A stretch of DNA of 64,000 bases from Durio zibethinus (taxonomy: Eukaryota > Streptophyta > Magnoliopsida > Malvales > Malvaceae). The stretch covers positions 3,864,206 to 3,928,205 of the forward strand of contig NW_019167926.1 of assembly GCF_002303985.1 (NCBI RefSeq). The letters are read 5' to 3'. A program made the position numbers and the translations under genes. Positions 34,502-46,695 of the stretch are shown piece after piece. The notes beneath the pieces were generated by a model. That model saw only the letters and a program-made list of their open reading frames with translations. It was not told the DNA's origin and made no database searches. Each line of letters opens with the position of its first letter. Position 1 is the first letter of the stretch.

Positions 34502-37500
34502 TAAATGGGTGTTTATCGATATTAAAATCATACTTAAGAGAAATACTAAATTTTAAGATTTTATAATATGACATGTTAAAATAAGATGTGCACATGCAAT
34601 AATAAACACACATACAAATGACAACTACGATATATATAGAAAATAGTTGTGTCCACTTAACTCGATAATATTTTATGGGCTTATTCAATTCAAACTATAT
34701 CTTATAGGTAATTAGCAATCACATGCGATGCATTTAACAAAGTAAAGAACCCAAAACAATAATGGTTTCAAAAGCAAATTTATAATGCATCATTGCCATA
34801 TTAAACCCAATACCTTAATAGGTTTTATTTTCTATACCTGTAGATATTCATATTATAAGCTTAGTAATACCATAATCCTCATGCAAAGAAATATGTCATT
34901 ATTTTATCAAATCACAATGACTCCACTGATCCATCGAATCACAAACATGCTCTAATTAAATTTTGAATAATAATAAAGAGCACTTCAGTAAATGAAGCCA
35001 TAACAAAATTATATATTATTTGCCCATACCAAATGTGATAACCACTATTGTTCTTGGACTTCCATAATGTCACTTTAATAAACTACTTACAAATTATTAA
35101 CATTTTATAAACAAATCTTCATATTAATGTGTTAATAAAACATAAAATTCTCAATGTATTAACATGAGGTCATTTTTAATAAATTTGAAATTAATTGAAT
35201 TACCAATATTTTATATCTAAAACATGTCTTAATCAATAGCCTATTAATTCTGACAGACCTTAACATATATTGATCTCCAAATCAATAATTTTAGAGCATT
35301 TATGACTTCTTGCTACTTTAAAACATATACAGAAGAACTCTCACTGTTTTTCACTTCCTTTAAAAGAATAGTTTTAGTATTATCAAAATAATAATAATAA
35401 TGATAATAATAATAAAAATCAAAACCTTTATTTATTATTTTTTGAAATAATTCTCAAAATTAGTTTATATAATTTAAAACAAAGGAAGTAAAATGTGGGA
35501 AAATTACAAAATTCTTATTCTCTCTCAAAAGTAAATTAATAAAAAATTGGAAAAGATTATCAAGTAAAGAATTGATCTAATAAAGCAAAACAAATAGTTT
35601 TGCTTATTTTTATAAAACTTCGGCTCTGTTTGTTTCGCAAAAAATGACTTTCGAAAAATAATTTTTAAAAAATGTTTACATTTTCTAAATTGAAGGAGAT
35701 TTTTTGTTGTTTGGACGAGTTAATTAAAAATATTTTTCGTTGATTGATTGTTTTCTGGAAATTCTTTTTTTTTTAATAATATTAATATAACTATTAAAAT
35801 ATTCAAAAATTATTTATTATTAAAATTTTTAATATTAAAAATAATTATATTTTAATAATAATATTTAATATAAAATATATGTAAGATAAAACTATTTATT
35901 ATTCTTTATATTATTTATTAATATATTAATATATTATTTATTAATATTATTTATTAATATATTAATATAATAGTATTTATTAATATAAATATATTATTAT
36001 AATATTTATTTATAATAATATGTATTACAATATTATTTATTATTATAATATTATTTATTAATATAATATTATTTATAAGTAAAATTATTCTTAAACGTGT
36101 TAATAAATAGTTTTACTCATAGACAATTTTTTTTCGTAAAAATGTCTTCTCTTTTTCAAATTTGTAAGATAATATCCAAAAAAATGATCTCATTTTGCAT
36201 TGATTAGCAAGTCATTTTTCTATGAACATCAATTTTCTGTCAAACAAAGACCTAAAAATATAAAAATCATTTTTCAAAAGTTATTTTTCACAAAACAAAT
36301 AAAGCATTCATTCCTCAAAAATTTCACTTGTGATAAGTGTAAAACAATATTCTCCCCCTTATGTGTGAATTCCTTAAAAGAAAATATTAATATTAAATTT
36401 TCTTTAAAATAAATTATCAACAAATGACAATAATATACTCTTTAAAATTGACAACTTACTAGATTTGATAATAGTAACTAAAATAATCAAGCCAAAATAT
36501 TAATTGAGAGTTAAACAACTCAAATAAATATTTATTAAATTATATTTCAACAACTCTCAATTTTACTTAAGTCAATTTGAGATGTTATAATAGGTCTAAA
36601 ACTTTCTTGTATGGAAGCTAACCCATTTGGCTATCATAAAATATTATATAACAAATGTATATCCCTAGATGTGATAAATTAAAATGACTAACTATTTATG
36701 TATTTACTATGTTATCAAAAACATCCAAGAACTTATCACTCATGACAAACATTAACTTATGCTGATATATTTTTCCCAGCATATTGAAATTGAGTACAAA
36801 GGGCAATCAATGATCTAAGTAGATAAGACTCTTATCAAGTTAATATCTTTACTAGTCTTATCAAAACAATCAAGGTGCCATATCATAAATTTAATCTTGA
36901 ACATTCTTTTAAAAAAATATTATCTCTTTGTGTGATCACACTTCAAAATTAGTTTCTTGTGTGGAAGCTAACCCACTTGGCTATCAAAAAATACTATATA
37001 GCAAATGTATATCCCCAGATATAATAAATTAAAGTGACTAACTATTTACGCATTTACAATGTTGTCCAAAACATGTAAGAACTTATCACTCATGGCAAAC
37101 ATTGACTTATGATGACATTTTTTTCCCAACATATTGAAATTGAGTACAAATGCTAATCAATGATCTAAGCAGATAAGACTTTAATTAAGCTAATATCTTT
37201 ACTAGTCTTATCAAAACAATCAAAGTGCCATATCATAAATTTAATCTTGGACATTCTTTTAAAGAAAATATTATCTCTTTGTATGATCACACTTTAAAAT
37301 AATGAAAAATACAATGACTTTCAAAAATATATCTCCTTTAAGTGGATAAATTCCCTAGGTCTATATATCTTTTCACTTCATAAAAATATTTCATAATTAT
37401 CTCTAAATTAAAAATATATAATCACCCATTTTGGGTAGATAATCACATGTAGTAACTTAGAGACAAATTCATAACAACATAACAAATTTCATTATGATTA

Positions 37501-38190
37501 TAGTTCTACTAATTTTCTTATGTCTTTTTATACATGTGATAACTTTAAGAGAGATACTAATTTAAATATACCTTTATGGATCACTAAAAGTTAAAACTTA
37601 GAATGCTCATTAGCATTTTATACATCTTAAAAGTTTTCAAATCATATTCCATAATAGTACTATCAATCAGTATAAACACTTAGCATGCCATACCATCAAG
37701 TAAATTATCTTAACAATTAGTAATACATTTATATTACATTTCAATCTATCAAGCATTATTATAAGAAATTTCAAAATCAAAACTGACTGGTCATAAAGAA
37801 TATCTTTTAATGCAAACACTTTATACATGAGATTCAACAAAGTCTATAATTTTCATACCATAAATCTCTAACATAATAGTATATGATGAAAATCAATAAT
37901 GCACATTTTTCTAGACATCATATACATACAATGATTATGGTATAAATTAATCTCATGTACATTATAATGTTCATGTAAAGAATATTATATTTTCGAAATT
38001 ATTAAGCATGAGTTATAATATTAAACATTAAGGTAAGTTAATCTAAAAAACCTTAACAACAATACATTTTAGTCAAAATCTTTAACATATTGTAATTTGT
38101 AAAACTAATTTTGTCTACTTTAAACTTTTACTTATATCTACTTATTTTTACAACCCATTTATTTTTATTACCCAAGATCTTTATGGTAAC
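34502..38190. other. Older AT-rich repeat sequence between two Tat insertions
   Basis: Very AT-rich. 35770-36080 is almost pure (TAATATTATT)-type sequence. It contains the 350-bp tandem duplication annotated separately. Wording such as GTGATAACCACTATTG and AAATTCTCAATG resembles LTR-type sequence, but no ends, TSD or protein domain were found. It continues past the solo LTR at 40432. Confidence 0.4.
36603..37302. repeat. Tandem duplication, 2 x 350 bp
   Basis: Copies at 36603-36952 and 36953-37302 both begin TTTCTTGTRTGGAAGCTAACCC. They stay collinear through ATTGAAATTGAGTACAAA and ATCAAAACAATCAA. Diverged by substitutions; non-coding. Confidence 0.9.
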
Positions 38191-38477
38191 TGTCATAACG
38201 TCTAGATCCGGGGATCTATCGCCAGACATTGACTTTTAGGGAGTCGCCACCAATCTTTTTTTTTCTCCAGGTGTGATTGGCCACCTAAGGAATCTGCCCT
38301 TTTAGGGAACACCTAAGCTTAAGGGTCCCTAAAAGAATAGGTTCGGGTCTGCTTAACCAGAACAGAGTTCGGGAGTTCGGTTACGTGTGAGGAAGGTTAT
38401 AGCACCCTCACAACGCCCATCAAAAGATGGTACCAGCTTGAATTTGTGTTATCCAAAAGCCTTAAAATTTTACCAAG

Positions 38478-39085
38478 TAATTAGTTGTTGGAAATTATTC
38501 TCAATTGACTCTAATACTTTTAGCAGAAAATTGAGAAAATTCCCTCACCTCAGGAGTATGCAAGAAAAACTACTGTTTCACTTGCAGGGGCTCCGTCGTC
38601 GGATTTATTAAAGAAAAAACAAAATCATCCAATTAATTATTGGAAATTATTCTCAATTAACTCTAATACTTTTAGCAGAAAATTGAGAAAATTCCCTCAC
38701 CTCAAGAGTATGCAAGAAAAACTACTGTTTCACTTGCAGAGGCTCCGTCGTCGGATTTATTAAAAAAAATACAAAATCATCCAATTAATTATTGGAAATT
38801 ATTCTCAATTGACTCTAATACTTTTAGCAGAAAATTGAGAAAATTCCCTCACCTCAAGAGTATGCAAGAAAAACTACTGTTTCACTTGTAGAGGCTCTGT
38901 CGTCGGATTTATTAAAAAAAATACAAAATCGTCCAATTAATTATTGGAAATTATTCTCAATTGACTCTAATACTTTTAGCAGAAAATTGAGAAAATTCCC
39001 TCACCTCAAGAGTATGCAAGAAAAACTACTGTTTCACTTGTAGAGGCTCTGTCGTCGGATTAATTAAAGAAAAAAGAAAAAAAAA
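38478..39085. repeat. 4 x 152-bp tandem repeat inside the Tat solo LTR
   Basis: The word GGAAATTATTCTCAATT recurs at 38490, 38642, 38794 and 38946, exactly 152 bp apart. Each unit contains TTCCCTCACCTCA, AGAGTATGCAAGAAAAACTA and TCGTCGGATT. The copies are almost identical. Confidence 0.95.
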
Positions 39086-39129
39086 TCAAGATCAAAATCA
39101 AAGTCAAATAAAAAAAAAAAAATTCAAAA

Positions 39130-39310
39130 AAAAAAAACCTGGAGCGGCTCGGGTTGCGGCTCGGCTCGGCTCGGCTCAAGGAAGAGAAAACGGCTCGGAG
39201 AAGCGGCTCGGGAAGAACGGCTCGGCTCGGCTCGGCTCGGAGGGGGGCTGGGCACGCGCGGGTCAGAATCGGGTCGACGCTCGGGTCGGTTCGGGTTCGG
39301 TAAAACGCGC
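39130..39310. repeat. GC-rich (GGCTC)n/(CGGCT)n microsatellite
   Basis: Runs of CGGCTCGGCTCGGCTC alternate with GAAGCGGCTCGGGAAG-like words. This CpG-rich island in AT-rich DNA lies just upstream of the palindrome and TATA box. Confidence 0.85.
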
Positions 39311-39332
39311 GGATCCTCTGATTAACTTAAAG

Positions 39333-39365
39333 CCAAAACGACGTCGTTTTGGGAGGGTATAAAAG
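39333..39365 (+). promoter_or_regulatory. Palindrome plus TATA box in the Tat solo LTR
   Basis: The perfect 20-bp palindrome CCAAAACGACGTCGTTTTGG (39333-39352), centred on a GACGTC bZIP-type core, is followed at 39358 by TATAAAAG and then a CT-rich leader. This is a strong promoter-like layout, but on the plus strand, opposite to the LTR's own reading direction. The other Tat LTRs keep the TATA (26980; 33633) and a relic of the palindrome. Confidence 0.55.
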
Positions 39366-40159
39366 GCACCTTCCTCCGTTTTTCGGCAGAACGCTCCTCT
39401 CGCCTCTCTCTCTTCCTTCCCTTTTCTCTCCCTTCTCTCTAAAAAACCGAAGAACTCCGGTGGAAGATTCACCGGATTCTGGAAATTTTCGCCGGAATCT
39501 GGGTTTTTTGCCGGAAGTTGGCCGGAAATTCACCGGTTTCTGGGATTCTTTGCCGGTTTCTGGGATTCTTCGCCGGAAACTGGGCAGTTCGCCGGAAACT
39601 TCAATGTTGGCCGGAATTTTAGCCGGAAACTTCAAGGTTGGCCGGAAAATTCAACCGGAAACTGGAATTTTCCAGAAACTCCCAGAAAAAAAAAAAAAAA
39701 TTTCGAAAAATCCCCAAAAAAATTTCTGATAATTTCTGGAACTCTCCTAAACCTTTTCCTAGCCTTCTACACTCTTCCCTACGCCTTTGCTTCTCAAATC
39801 AGTAGCTCTAGCTGACTGTTTTCTGTGTGTTCTTGAACTGTTCCAGGAGGTGTTTTATATAGGGATTGATCAGGAGTTTCTGATCAATCCCAACTCCTCC
39901 TTGGACGGGGATTCAGTCTTTGAATCCAATTGGACTCTTTAGATTGAATCCCCACTCCCAGTAGGATTCTTCAGCTTCAATCTCAACCTTCCAAAAAAAA
40001 TCAAATAAATATAAAAAAAATAATAGATAATTAGAACAGATAAATAAAAAGATATTATAAAAAAAAATATATATATATCTGATAATCAGAAAAAAATCAG
40101 AACAGATAATTTAAAAAAAAAAATAATAAAATAAGATAAACCCAAAAATATCTTACAAA

Positions 40160-40191
<32 letters not shown>

Positions 40192-40431
40192 TATAACTAT
40201 ATAAATAATATACATATAAATCTAATCTAATAAATAAATACAGATATACATATATTAATAATAATAAATATAAAAATACAAAAGAAAGAAAAAAAAAGGA
40301 AAAAAAAAATAATAATACATGATTGAATTGGGCCTTACCCATTTGGGCCAGGCCCAAATGATCTGGGTCAGGCCCAATTGATCCGGGTCAGGCCCAATTG
40401 ATCCGGGCCTGGACCTGATTGGGTGTCTACA

Positions 40432-42147
40432 GTAACATTTACTAAGTTTCATGATATCAGAAGCATGCTCAAATACTCACTAAGAAATTAATATTTATTT
40501 GCTGCTCTCTCAACATATTATATTATTATTATTATTAAACAACTAATATCTTATGAGAGTATACTTGATTTAATAAGTATTTTATAAAAGCAAAAGAATT
40601 TAAAAGCTAGTTTAACAATTTATGTGAAATAAATTCACTATGCAATTATTTAACACATATTATATCTCATAACATAATTGCATAATTTTAATAACAATAC
40701 ACTCCCACTATTTCAGCATACTAGCATAAAATCTAAATGTCTTTTATAAATCATTATATTCAATAATATGTTTCATATATCTATGAAAAACATGAGTTTT
40801 TAAAATATGTCACATTATGCACTTTATTAGGCTTTAAACTTAATGCTTAAAATTCCAAATTATAATTATGTGATATATATAAAACTAAAACATTGTAAAC
40901 TTGCTAAACATATTTATCACACATAACACATGCTTTCAAAATAACCAAACATAATTTCACATGTCACATTTTATATAAGTATGATCTTTCAAGAAACCAC
41001 TTTATCAAACATGATATATAGGAACAAATTAATATGACAAACTTATTGATCATACATGTGACAATTATTTCATAGATTCAAATAACTAAACAACATTTAA
41101 AGTATTCACAAATTCTTTCAAGTAAAAAACTTTTGTCATCCCAAAAGGTAATATTTTAATAATTAGATAATAATCAACAAAATGTTTAATATTTAACAAT
41201 TATGTCCAAGAAAACACCCATGACTTAATTAAGCTCTAAATTACTTTTTTATCACTTTTAATTAGAGCTACTTAATATTTATCACCAAATCAATTTAATA
41301 TTCAAGACAAAAGAATATAACTTTTCACATATGTGCAACATACAAATAACACTAGCCTATGATGTATTATTTGTAATTAATCTAAAAAGTCTAAGTGCAT
41401 CATTACAAACTCTCCTTTGGTAGAGAATGTGACATGTTATTAGGACTTTTTCAAATGAAGCCAATATGAAAAATATCTTACTTTTCAATAAGCCTATCCC
41501 TTTGGATAGACAAACATTCTAAACCAGTATACCCTTAATCATGAGGCTTCATGTCTATTTCAAATTACCAAACACAATAACCTCCATTGGACAAGCGATT
41601 GTATAAGGTAATTTAACAATACTCTTGTTCCTATGTATGAAAAAATCTTACAAGTTTTAATGAGTGAGTCACTTTGGCAACTAAATACCCACATTAACTA
41701 ATAATATTTCTCATACCTAAAAATTTAAATTGCTTATAATTTTAATTTGCATACTTAACCTAGTGTATGCAATTTTGATCGATTCTTGCCAGATACTTAA
41801 CTTTAATGTATCTCTTTAGGTTATTAAAAATTGATTGTTCTTGTGTGAGACACTAATAATTAATATGTATCTCAATGGATCATTATAGGTATGATCTTTT
41901 CTTCTGAGACACTTAAACCAAATGTGCCTCACTAGATTAATGAGTAATTTATTGCATTCAAAACTAAGTGTCATAAATTTTATATATAATCTAATATTCA
42001 AATGTGTCTCACTAGATTAATAAGTAATTTATTGCATTCAAAACTAAGTATCATAAATTTTATATATAATCTAATATTTCCATTCAATACTTTATTCTTA
42101 TGTATTATGTGACAAAAATTAAAATTTACAAATTAACAATGATACTT
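40432..42147. other. Older AT-rich repeat sequence, continued
   Basis: Continues the 34502-38190 sequence after the solo LTR. It holds an 80-bp tandem duplication (41921-42000, 42001-42080) beginning AATGTGYCTCACTAGATTAA. No coding domain. Confidence 0.4.
41921..42080. repeat. Tandem duplication, 2 x 80 bp
   Basis: Both copies carry CTCACTAGATTAATRAGTAA and ATCTAATATT with very few differences. Non-coding. Confidence 0.85.
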
Positions 42148-43442
42148 TGTTAGCTTAAAGACTTGGAATAAACCAAAAGGGGGGTGAATTAGTTTTAATG
42201 AAATTTTTAAAAACAATATTCAATAAGCATAAATTTTGCTAAACAATTAAACACAATAATTGAAAGTAAATAAGAGATAGGGTTAGAGAATTTGACATCG
42301 AGATTTATAGAGGTTCGGTCCTTTCTTAGACACCTACATCATTTCCCTTAATCTCTCTTGTCAAGGAGTTCAATCCACTATGATTTGAAGATTATAATCA
42401 AGCTTCTTAAAGCTTTACAAACTCAACACTACACACTCTTAAAGGTTATCCTTTCCCTTAAGCTTACAACCTCAAAATACAAAATTTTTGAAGTATTGTG
42501 CAAACTTTAAAAACCTCTCAAAGGTTGGGTGTTTGCTAATTTGAAGTACACAATAGTTTAGACAAGAAAATAGAGAAAAACTTATATGAATTATGCATTT
42601 TTTTGACTTGGAACAACTTTGAATGCTTGAGCAAATTGATAGATGAATAGCAATAAGTTTTTTTAGCTTTTGTTCTCTTGATCTACAGTGGAATGTTTTA
42701 TTTATAGGTAGGAAGAAGTTGAAAGCCATTGGATTGCATTTAATGCTTCAAACCTGTAAAAATTTCAAATAAAAAAAATAGCCATTGGGAGTTTCTGGCC
42801 TTCAGGGGATCGATCCGTCCTTTAGGGGATCGATTGGGTCAGCTTTGGAGGAGATAAAATCGTACTTGAAATGCTTTACTTGATCGATCAGGTAATCCAC
42901 CTGATCGATCCCCTATGTGGAGGATCGATCCCTTTTGCTTGTTTTCAAGCAAAAAAAGCTTTATGTTTCAAAATTGATTGATCCCTTTAGTGGATGGATC
43001 GATCTTTTGCCTTAGGTGATCGATCCCTTATGTGGGAGGATCGATCATTTTTCTGAAAAATTGCATGATGAAAACTTTTTGTATGAAAAAATGATCGATC
43101 TCTTGAATGATGGGATCGATCTAGTCAACTTGAAACCTCATCCAATCGATCCCTACAGAGAGGGGATCAATTGTTTTTTTGCCAAAATTAAAAAAATTTG
43201 ATTCTGAAAGAAAACAAAATCGATCCCTTTTGCTAGGAGATTGATTTGGTAAGGAAGGGATCGATCCCTTTTATCAAAACTTACACTAATCAAGTTTTGT
43301 TCCAAGAATTTGACTTATTTTGGTTCTCAAATGGATTTTGGCAAGATAGAAAATATTTAATTTAAGCTTAAAAAAGATTGATTCAAGTTAAGCAAATTTT
43401 TGTTTTGTCAAATCAAAACTCTTAATCAATTCAAGGCCAACA
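42148..43442 (-). repeat. 3' LTR of the SIRE-like element
   Basis: 1,295 bp. Begins TGTTAGCTTAAAGACTTGG and ends CAAGGCCAACA on the plus strand. Collinear with 50860-52199 with visible divergence. About a dozen ATCGAT-centred words cluster at 42805-43270. Confidence 0.93.
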
Positions 43443-43458
43443 ATCTCTCCCTTTTTGA
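43443..43458 (-). other. Polypurine tract of the SIRE-like element
   Basis: Minus-strand AAAAAGGGAGAGAT directly precedes TGTTGGCC, the start of the 3' LTR. Confidence 0.8.
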
Positions 43459-43950
43459 TATGACAAAACTAAGTGAAAAATTTTTTTAAAACCATTTTTC
43501 CTTTTGAAAAATAAGTTCCCCCTGAATTTATGAAAAACAAACTCCCTTTGAATAACAATATAGCTCCCCTTTAATTTAAGCATAAGTTTTAAAGCAACTA
43601 AACAAAACCAATATCACCAAAACCATCAATATCATTAGGATCATCAAAGTAATTTTTTATACCAATATCTTTTCCCCTTTTTGTCATAGCAAAAAGGATG
43701 AAATAAAGCCAAATGAGAGAACAATCAATTTAAGGCCACTTAAGTTCATATCAAACATCAAACAACACAACAGTATCATATGCCACAATGGCACAAACCA
43801 TATGAGCATTAAAAATAAATTTCATTAATGTAATTATCAAGTACCAAAGTTTAAAACCATAATACGAAGATGGATATACAAAGATGTGGGAAAATATAAG
43901 AAATGACACTAATAAAGCTCATTAAGGTGAAGATAGAGAATGAAGAGATT
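43459..43950. other. 3' non-coding part of the SIRE-like interior
   Basis: AT-rich sequence between the extra ORF and the polypurine tract. It holds no ORF of note. Confidence 0.4.
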
Positions 43951-45330
43951 GATGAGAATGAGGAGAGTGATGAGAAGGCTGCCCCATGTGCTAATGACTA
44001 GACCTCATGTGCTTAATGTTAGCTCTAAGATGGCAAACTTGTGCTATCAGCTCATTTTGAGTTCTTCCATAGTTTTCAATCTAGTGTTCATATTTTCTAC
44101 CATTAAATACAAGCTATTCATTTGAAGTAAGAGTATCTCTAAGGCTCTTTGAGTGCTAAATGGTGGGGTAAAGGGTCTTTCTTGTGGTTCAAGCATATCT
44201 AAAGGTTTTTACTTTTCTCCCTCTTCTTGTGCAGCCTCAATATCACTTTTTTTAACTAATAGTCCAGTTACATTTTGAGCATACCCCATGTTATGCAGTG
44301 TAACAGCCTCAAGAACACTAAATGGTTTATTGAATACCATTGCTTGTCTCCTCTAGTATTCACCTTTAGATACTTTAAAAGATTACTTATGGCATACCCA
44401 TATATTAAGGTATAATCTCTATTCTGAACTAATGCCATCATATCATTATGAAGTGCACCAACTTTAATTTTTGTTCATGCTTGATCTTATACATCCATCA
44501 ATAATCTTATTTTCTAATGGTAGAGTATTGTGTCTCAAAAGGTGCTAATACATGAGTAATAATGAAGTGAAGCAACCTATCATGCATGGATAACCTAGAG
44601 GCTTGAGTGGGAGCAACTTATAGATTGTGATTGCTAAAGATGTCTTGAGCAAGTTGCACTATATCACATATAGTATTTGTTTCCCTCTTATCATTTAAAT
44701 TAAAAGCTTCAGCTAGCACTTGTTTAGTAATTAATATTTCCTTTCCCATCACATATGTTCTGAATCTATTTAGTTAAAGCTTATTTGATCTTTCAATTTG
44801 GACATAGCTAGCATTGCTATAGAAAACTCTTACTAGATTCTCAAATAGTAGACCATCCATGCACAAATAATGTAACCATCCAAATTACTCCAAAGCATGC
44901 AAGTAAAAAAATTCTATTGATTGGAGAATTTTAGTGAGATTACCTTTCCATACTTTACTTTTCGATATGTAAAATGCATCTCATATCGGTAATTTGCATC
45001 TAGATTATTAAAATTTTGATTGAAGGAAGGCTTCATTGTTAAGCTTGAAACCTCCTTTAAGGGATTCCTTCTTTCAGTATTGACTTTGATTTTTAAGGCC
45101 ATGTTGACATGAAATTGATGAGTGGATTTGTGATAATAAGTGATGAGGAGTAAGATATGTGTGTGAGATGCAAGAAATGTAAGTGAGTGTGGTACATAAC
45201 CTTCTAGAGTGAAAAAAGATGGGTATGAATTTTTGTGTGATTTGATGGGTTTCAAGGAGGAATTTCGATAAAAGATCAAGTTAGAGTGAAGAAATTTACA
45301 AAAGATGTAGTTAAAAAAGATCAATTTTGG
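43950..45330 (-). pseudogene. Extra 3' ORF of the SIRE-like element (plant transposon-protein-like), broken
   Basis: The first part is open at 44914-45324, with an internal Met (MALKIKVNTERRNPL, about 45100) as a plausible start. It continues past stops with LHYLCMDGLLFENLVRVFY, then GKEILITKQVLAEAFNL and NDKRETNTICDIVQLAQD on to about 44000. The pattern (FY-N-A, a GKEI strand, then 'LAEAFNL') resembles the 'putative plant transposon protein' domain found in plant retroelement-associated ORFs. Its function is unknown; in SIRE-type elements an ORF at this position has been called env-like, but no signal peptide or clear membrane segments show here. At least three stops interrupt it. Confidence 0.5.
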
Positions 45331-45419
45331 GTGAGAAATGTGTGGGAGTGTGTAAGGTTTGGAGATGATGAGTTTGGAAAGAAGATAAATAGGAGAAGAA
45401 AGCTAAAATGATCAATCAA

Positions 45420-45780
45420 ACTAGGAGAAAAGCTGACTTTATCATGCCAAAAGAACATGACCTAATCGATCAATTGAAGTAGGGGATCGATTAATTTTGG
45501 TTCTTGCATGGAACCGATCGATTGGTTTTGAAAAGGATCGATCAGTTTTGCACATTTTTAACTTCTTTTAGCTACTGGTTGAATACCCGATCCATCTTGT
45601 CCCAAGAAGATTGATTGGTTTTGCATGGTTTCAACTAAAATAGGCTACTGATGAGCATCCGATCGATCCTATCCCAAGGGGATTGATCGGTTCCCTATGT
45701 TTTCCCTTTAATTTGGCTACGTGGTAAGGAACAAATCGATCAATTCCAAAATGGATCGATTGGTTTTTTCAGTAGCATTT
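45420..45780. repeat. Cluster of ATCGAT-centred words in the element interior
   Basis: Words such as GGGATCGATT, CCGATCGATTGG and GGATCGATCAG recur about ten times between pol and the extra ORF. This resembles the clusters inside this element's LTRs. Confidence 0.7.
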
Positions 45781-45927
45781 TTTTTAATTAAAAGATTTAA
45801 AAAACCATGCAATATGATCATTCAAACATGCATTATATAATCATGCATAAACCAAAGAAAAATTTAGAAAAATACATATTTGATCAATCAAGAGTGCACT
45901 ATTTATCATAACATCAAGAAATTCATT

Positions 45928-46695
45928 TCAAAGAGCATTCATCATACCAAGTTCACTTCTAATTGCATAAAATCTATCTTTATCAAAAGGTTTTGTGAAT
46001 ATATTAGCTAGTTGATGCAAGGTATCAACATATTCAAACACAATGTCACCCTTTTGAACATGATATTTAATAAAATAATGCCTAATTTCAATATGTTTGG
46101 TTATAGAGTATTGAATTAGATTTTTAGTGAGATTGATGGCACTAATATTATCACATTTAATGGGAATATGATCCATGGTTATTCGAAAATCCTCTAATTG
46201 TTACTTAATCCATAAAACTTAAGCACAACAACTTTCGGTCACCACATATTTGACTTCAGTTGTAGATTGAGCAACACTATTTTATTGCTTGAAAAACCAT
46301 GATATGAGCATATTTTCAAACAATTGACAAATACCGAAAGTGCTTTTTCTATCAATTTTACACCTACCAAAATCTGCATCAAAATAGGCATGTAAAGCAA
46401 AAGATGAACCTTTTAGATACCATAATCCTAAATTAAGGGTGTCCTTAAGATACCTAAAAATTCTTTTGACAGCAAATAAATGTGATTCTCTAGGTGAAGA
46501 TTGAAATCTAGCATATAAACATACACTAAACATAATATCAGGTCTACGTACAGTAAGATATAGCAATGAACCAATCATAGACCTATATAGTTTAGAGTCA
46601 ACATATTTACCTCCTTCATCCTTATCAAGTTTTGTTGAAGTGCTCATTGGTGTTAAGCAAGGCTTTGATTCTTCCAATCCTAACCTTATGAGCAA
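45928..46695 (-). pseudogene. Copia RT C-terminus and RNase H
   Basis: 46282-46695 has LYRSMIGSLLYLTVRRPDI, then RESHLFAVKRIFRYLKDT (the RT tail) and YFDADFGRCKIDRKSTFGI (start of RNase H). 45928-46176 has the RNase H end: IPIKCDNISAINLTKN, KHIEIRHYFIKYHVQKGDI and DTLHQLANIFTKPFDKDRF. A frame break lies between them (46177-46281), where a stop interrupts the expected sequence. The enzyme would have degraded RNA in the RNA-DNA hybrid. Confidence 0.9.

Larger units (their letters stand above)
38191..40431 (-). mobile_element. Tat-lineage solo LTR
   Basis: Bounded by TGTCATAACG and TGGGTGTCTACA, with a perfect target duplication GTAAC (38186-38190; 40432-40436). The start is homologous to the LTRs at 25998 and 32643. 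In element orientation (minus) it opens TGTAGACACCCAA, familiar from Tat LTRs. It is 2,241 bp long with no interior. It is much more GC-rich than its surroundings in 39130-39660 and contains a 4 x 152-bp repeat, CGGCT microsatellite runs, a palindrome and a plus-strand TATA box. Confidence 0.95.

Noticed and set aside
25989..34507. AAATG near both outer edges of the Tat element as its target duplication
   Set aside because: The words stand 4 bases and 1 base away from the LTR ends, so they do not abut the element. I report no target duplication instead.
39263..39729. Overlapping frames of 69-126 codons in the GC-rich part of the solo LTR
   Set aside because: Three frames on both strands are open only because the segment is GC-rich and repetitive (GCCGGAAA words). 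None shows a domain.
42800..43270. Clustered near-regular ATCGAT words as a CRISPR-like or origin-type array
   Set aside because: The spacing is irregular, the words lie inside plant LTRs, and there are no spacers of constant length.
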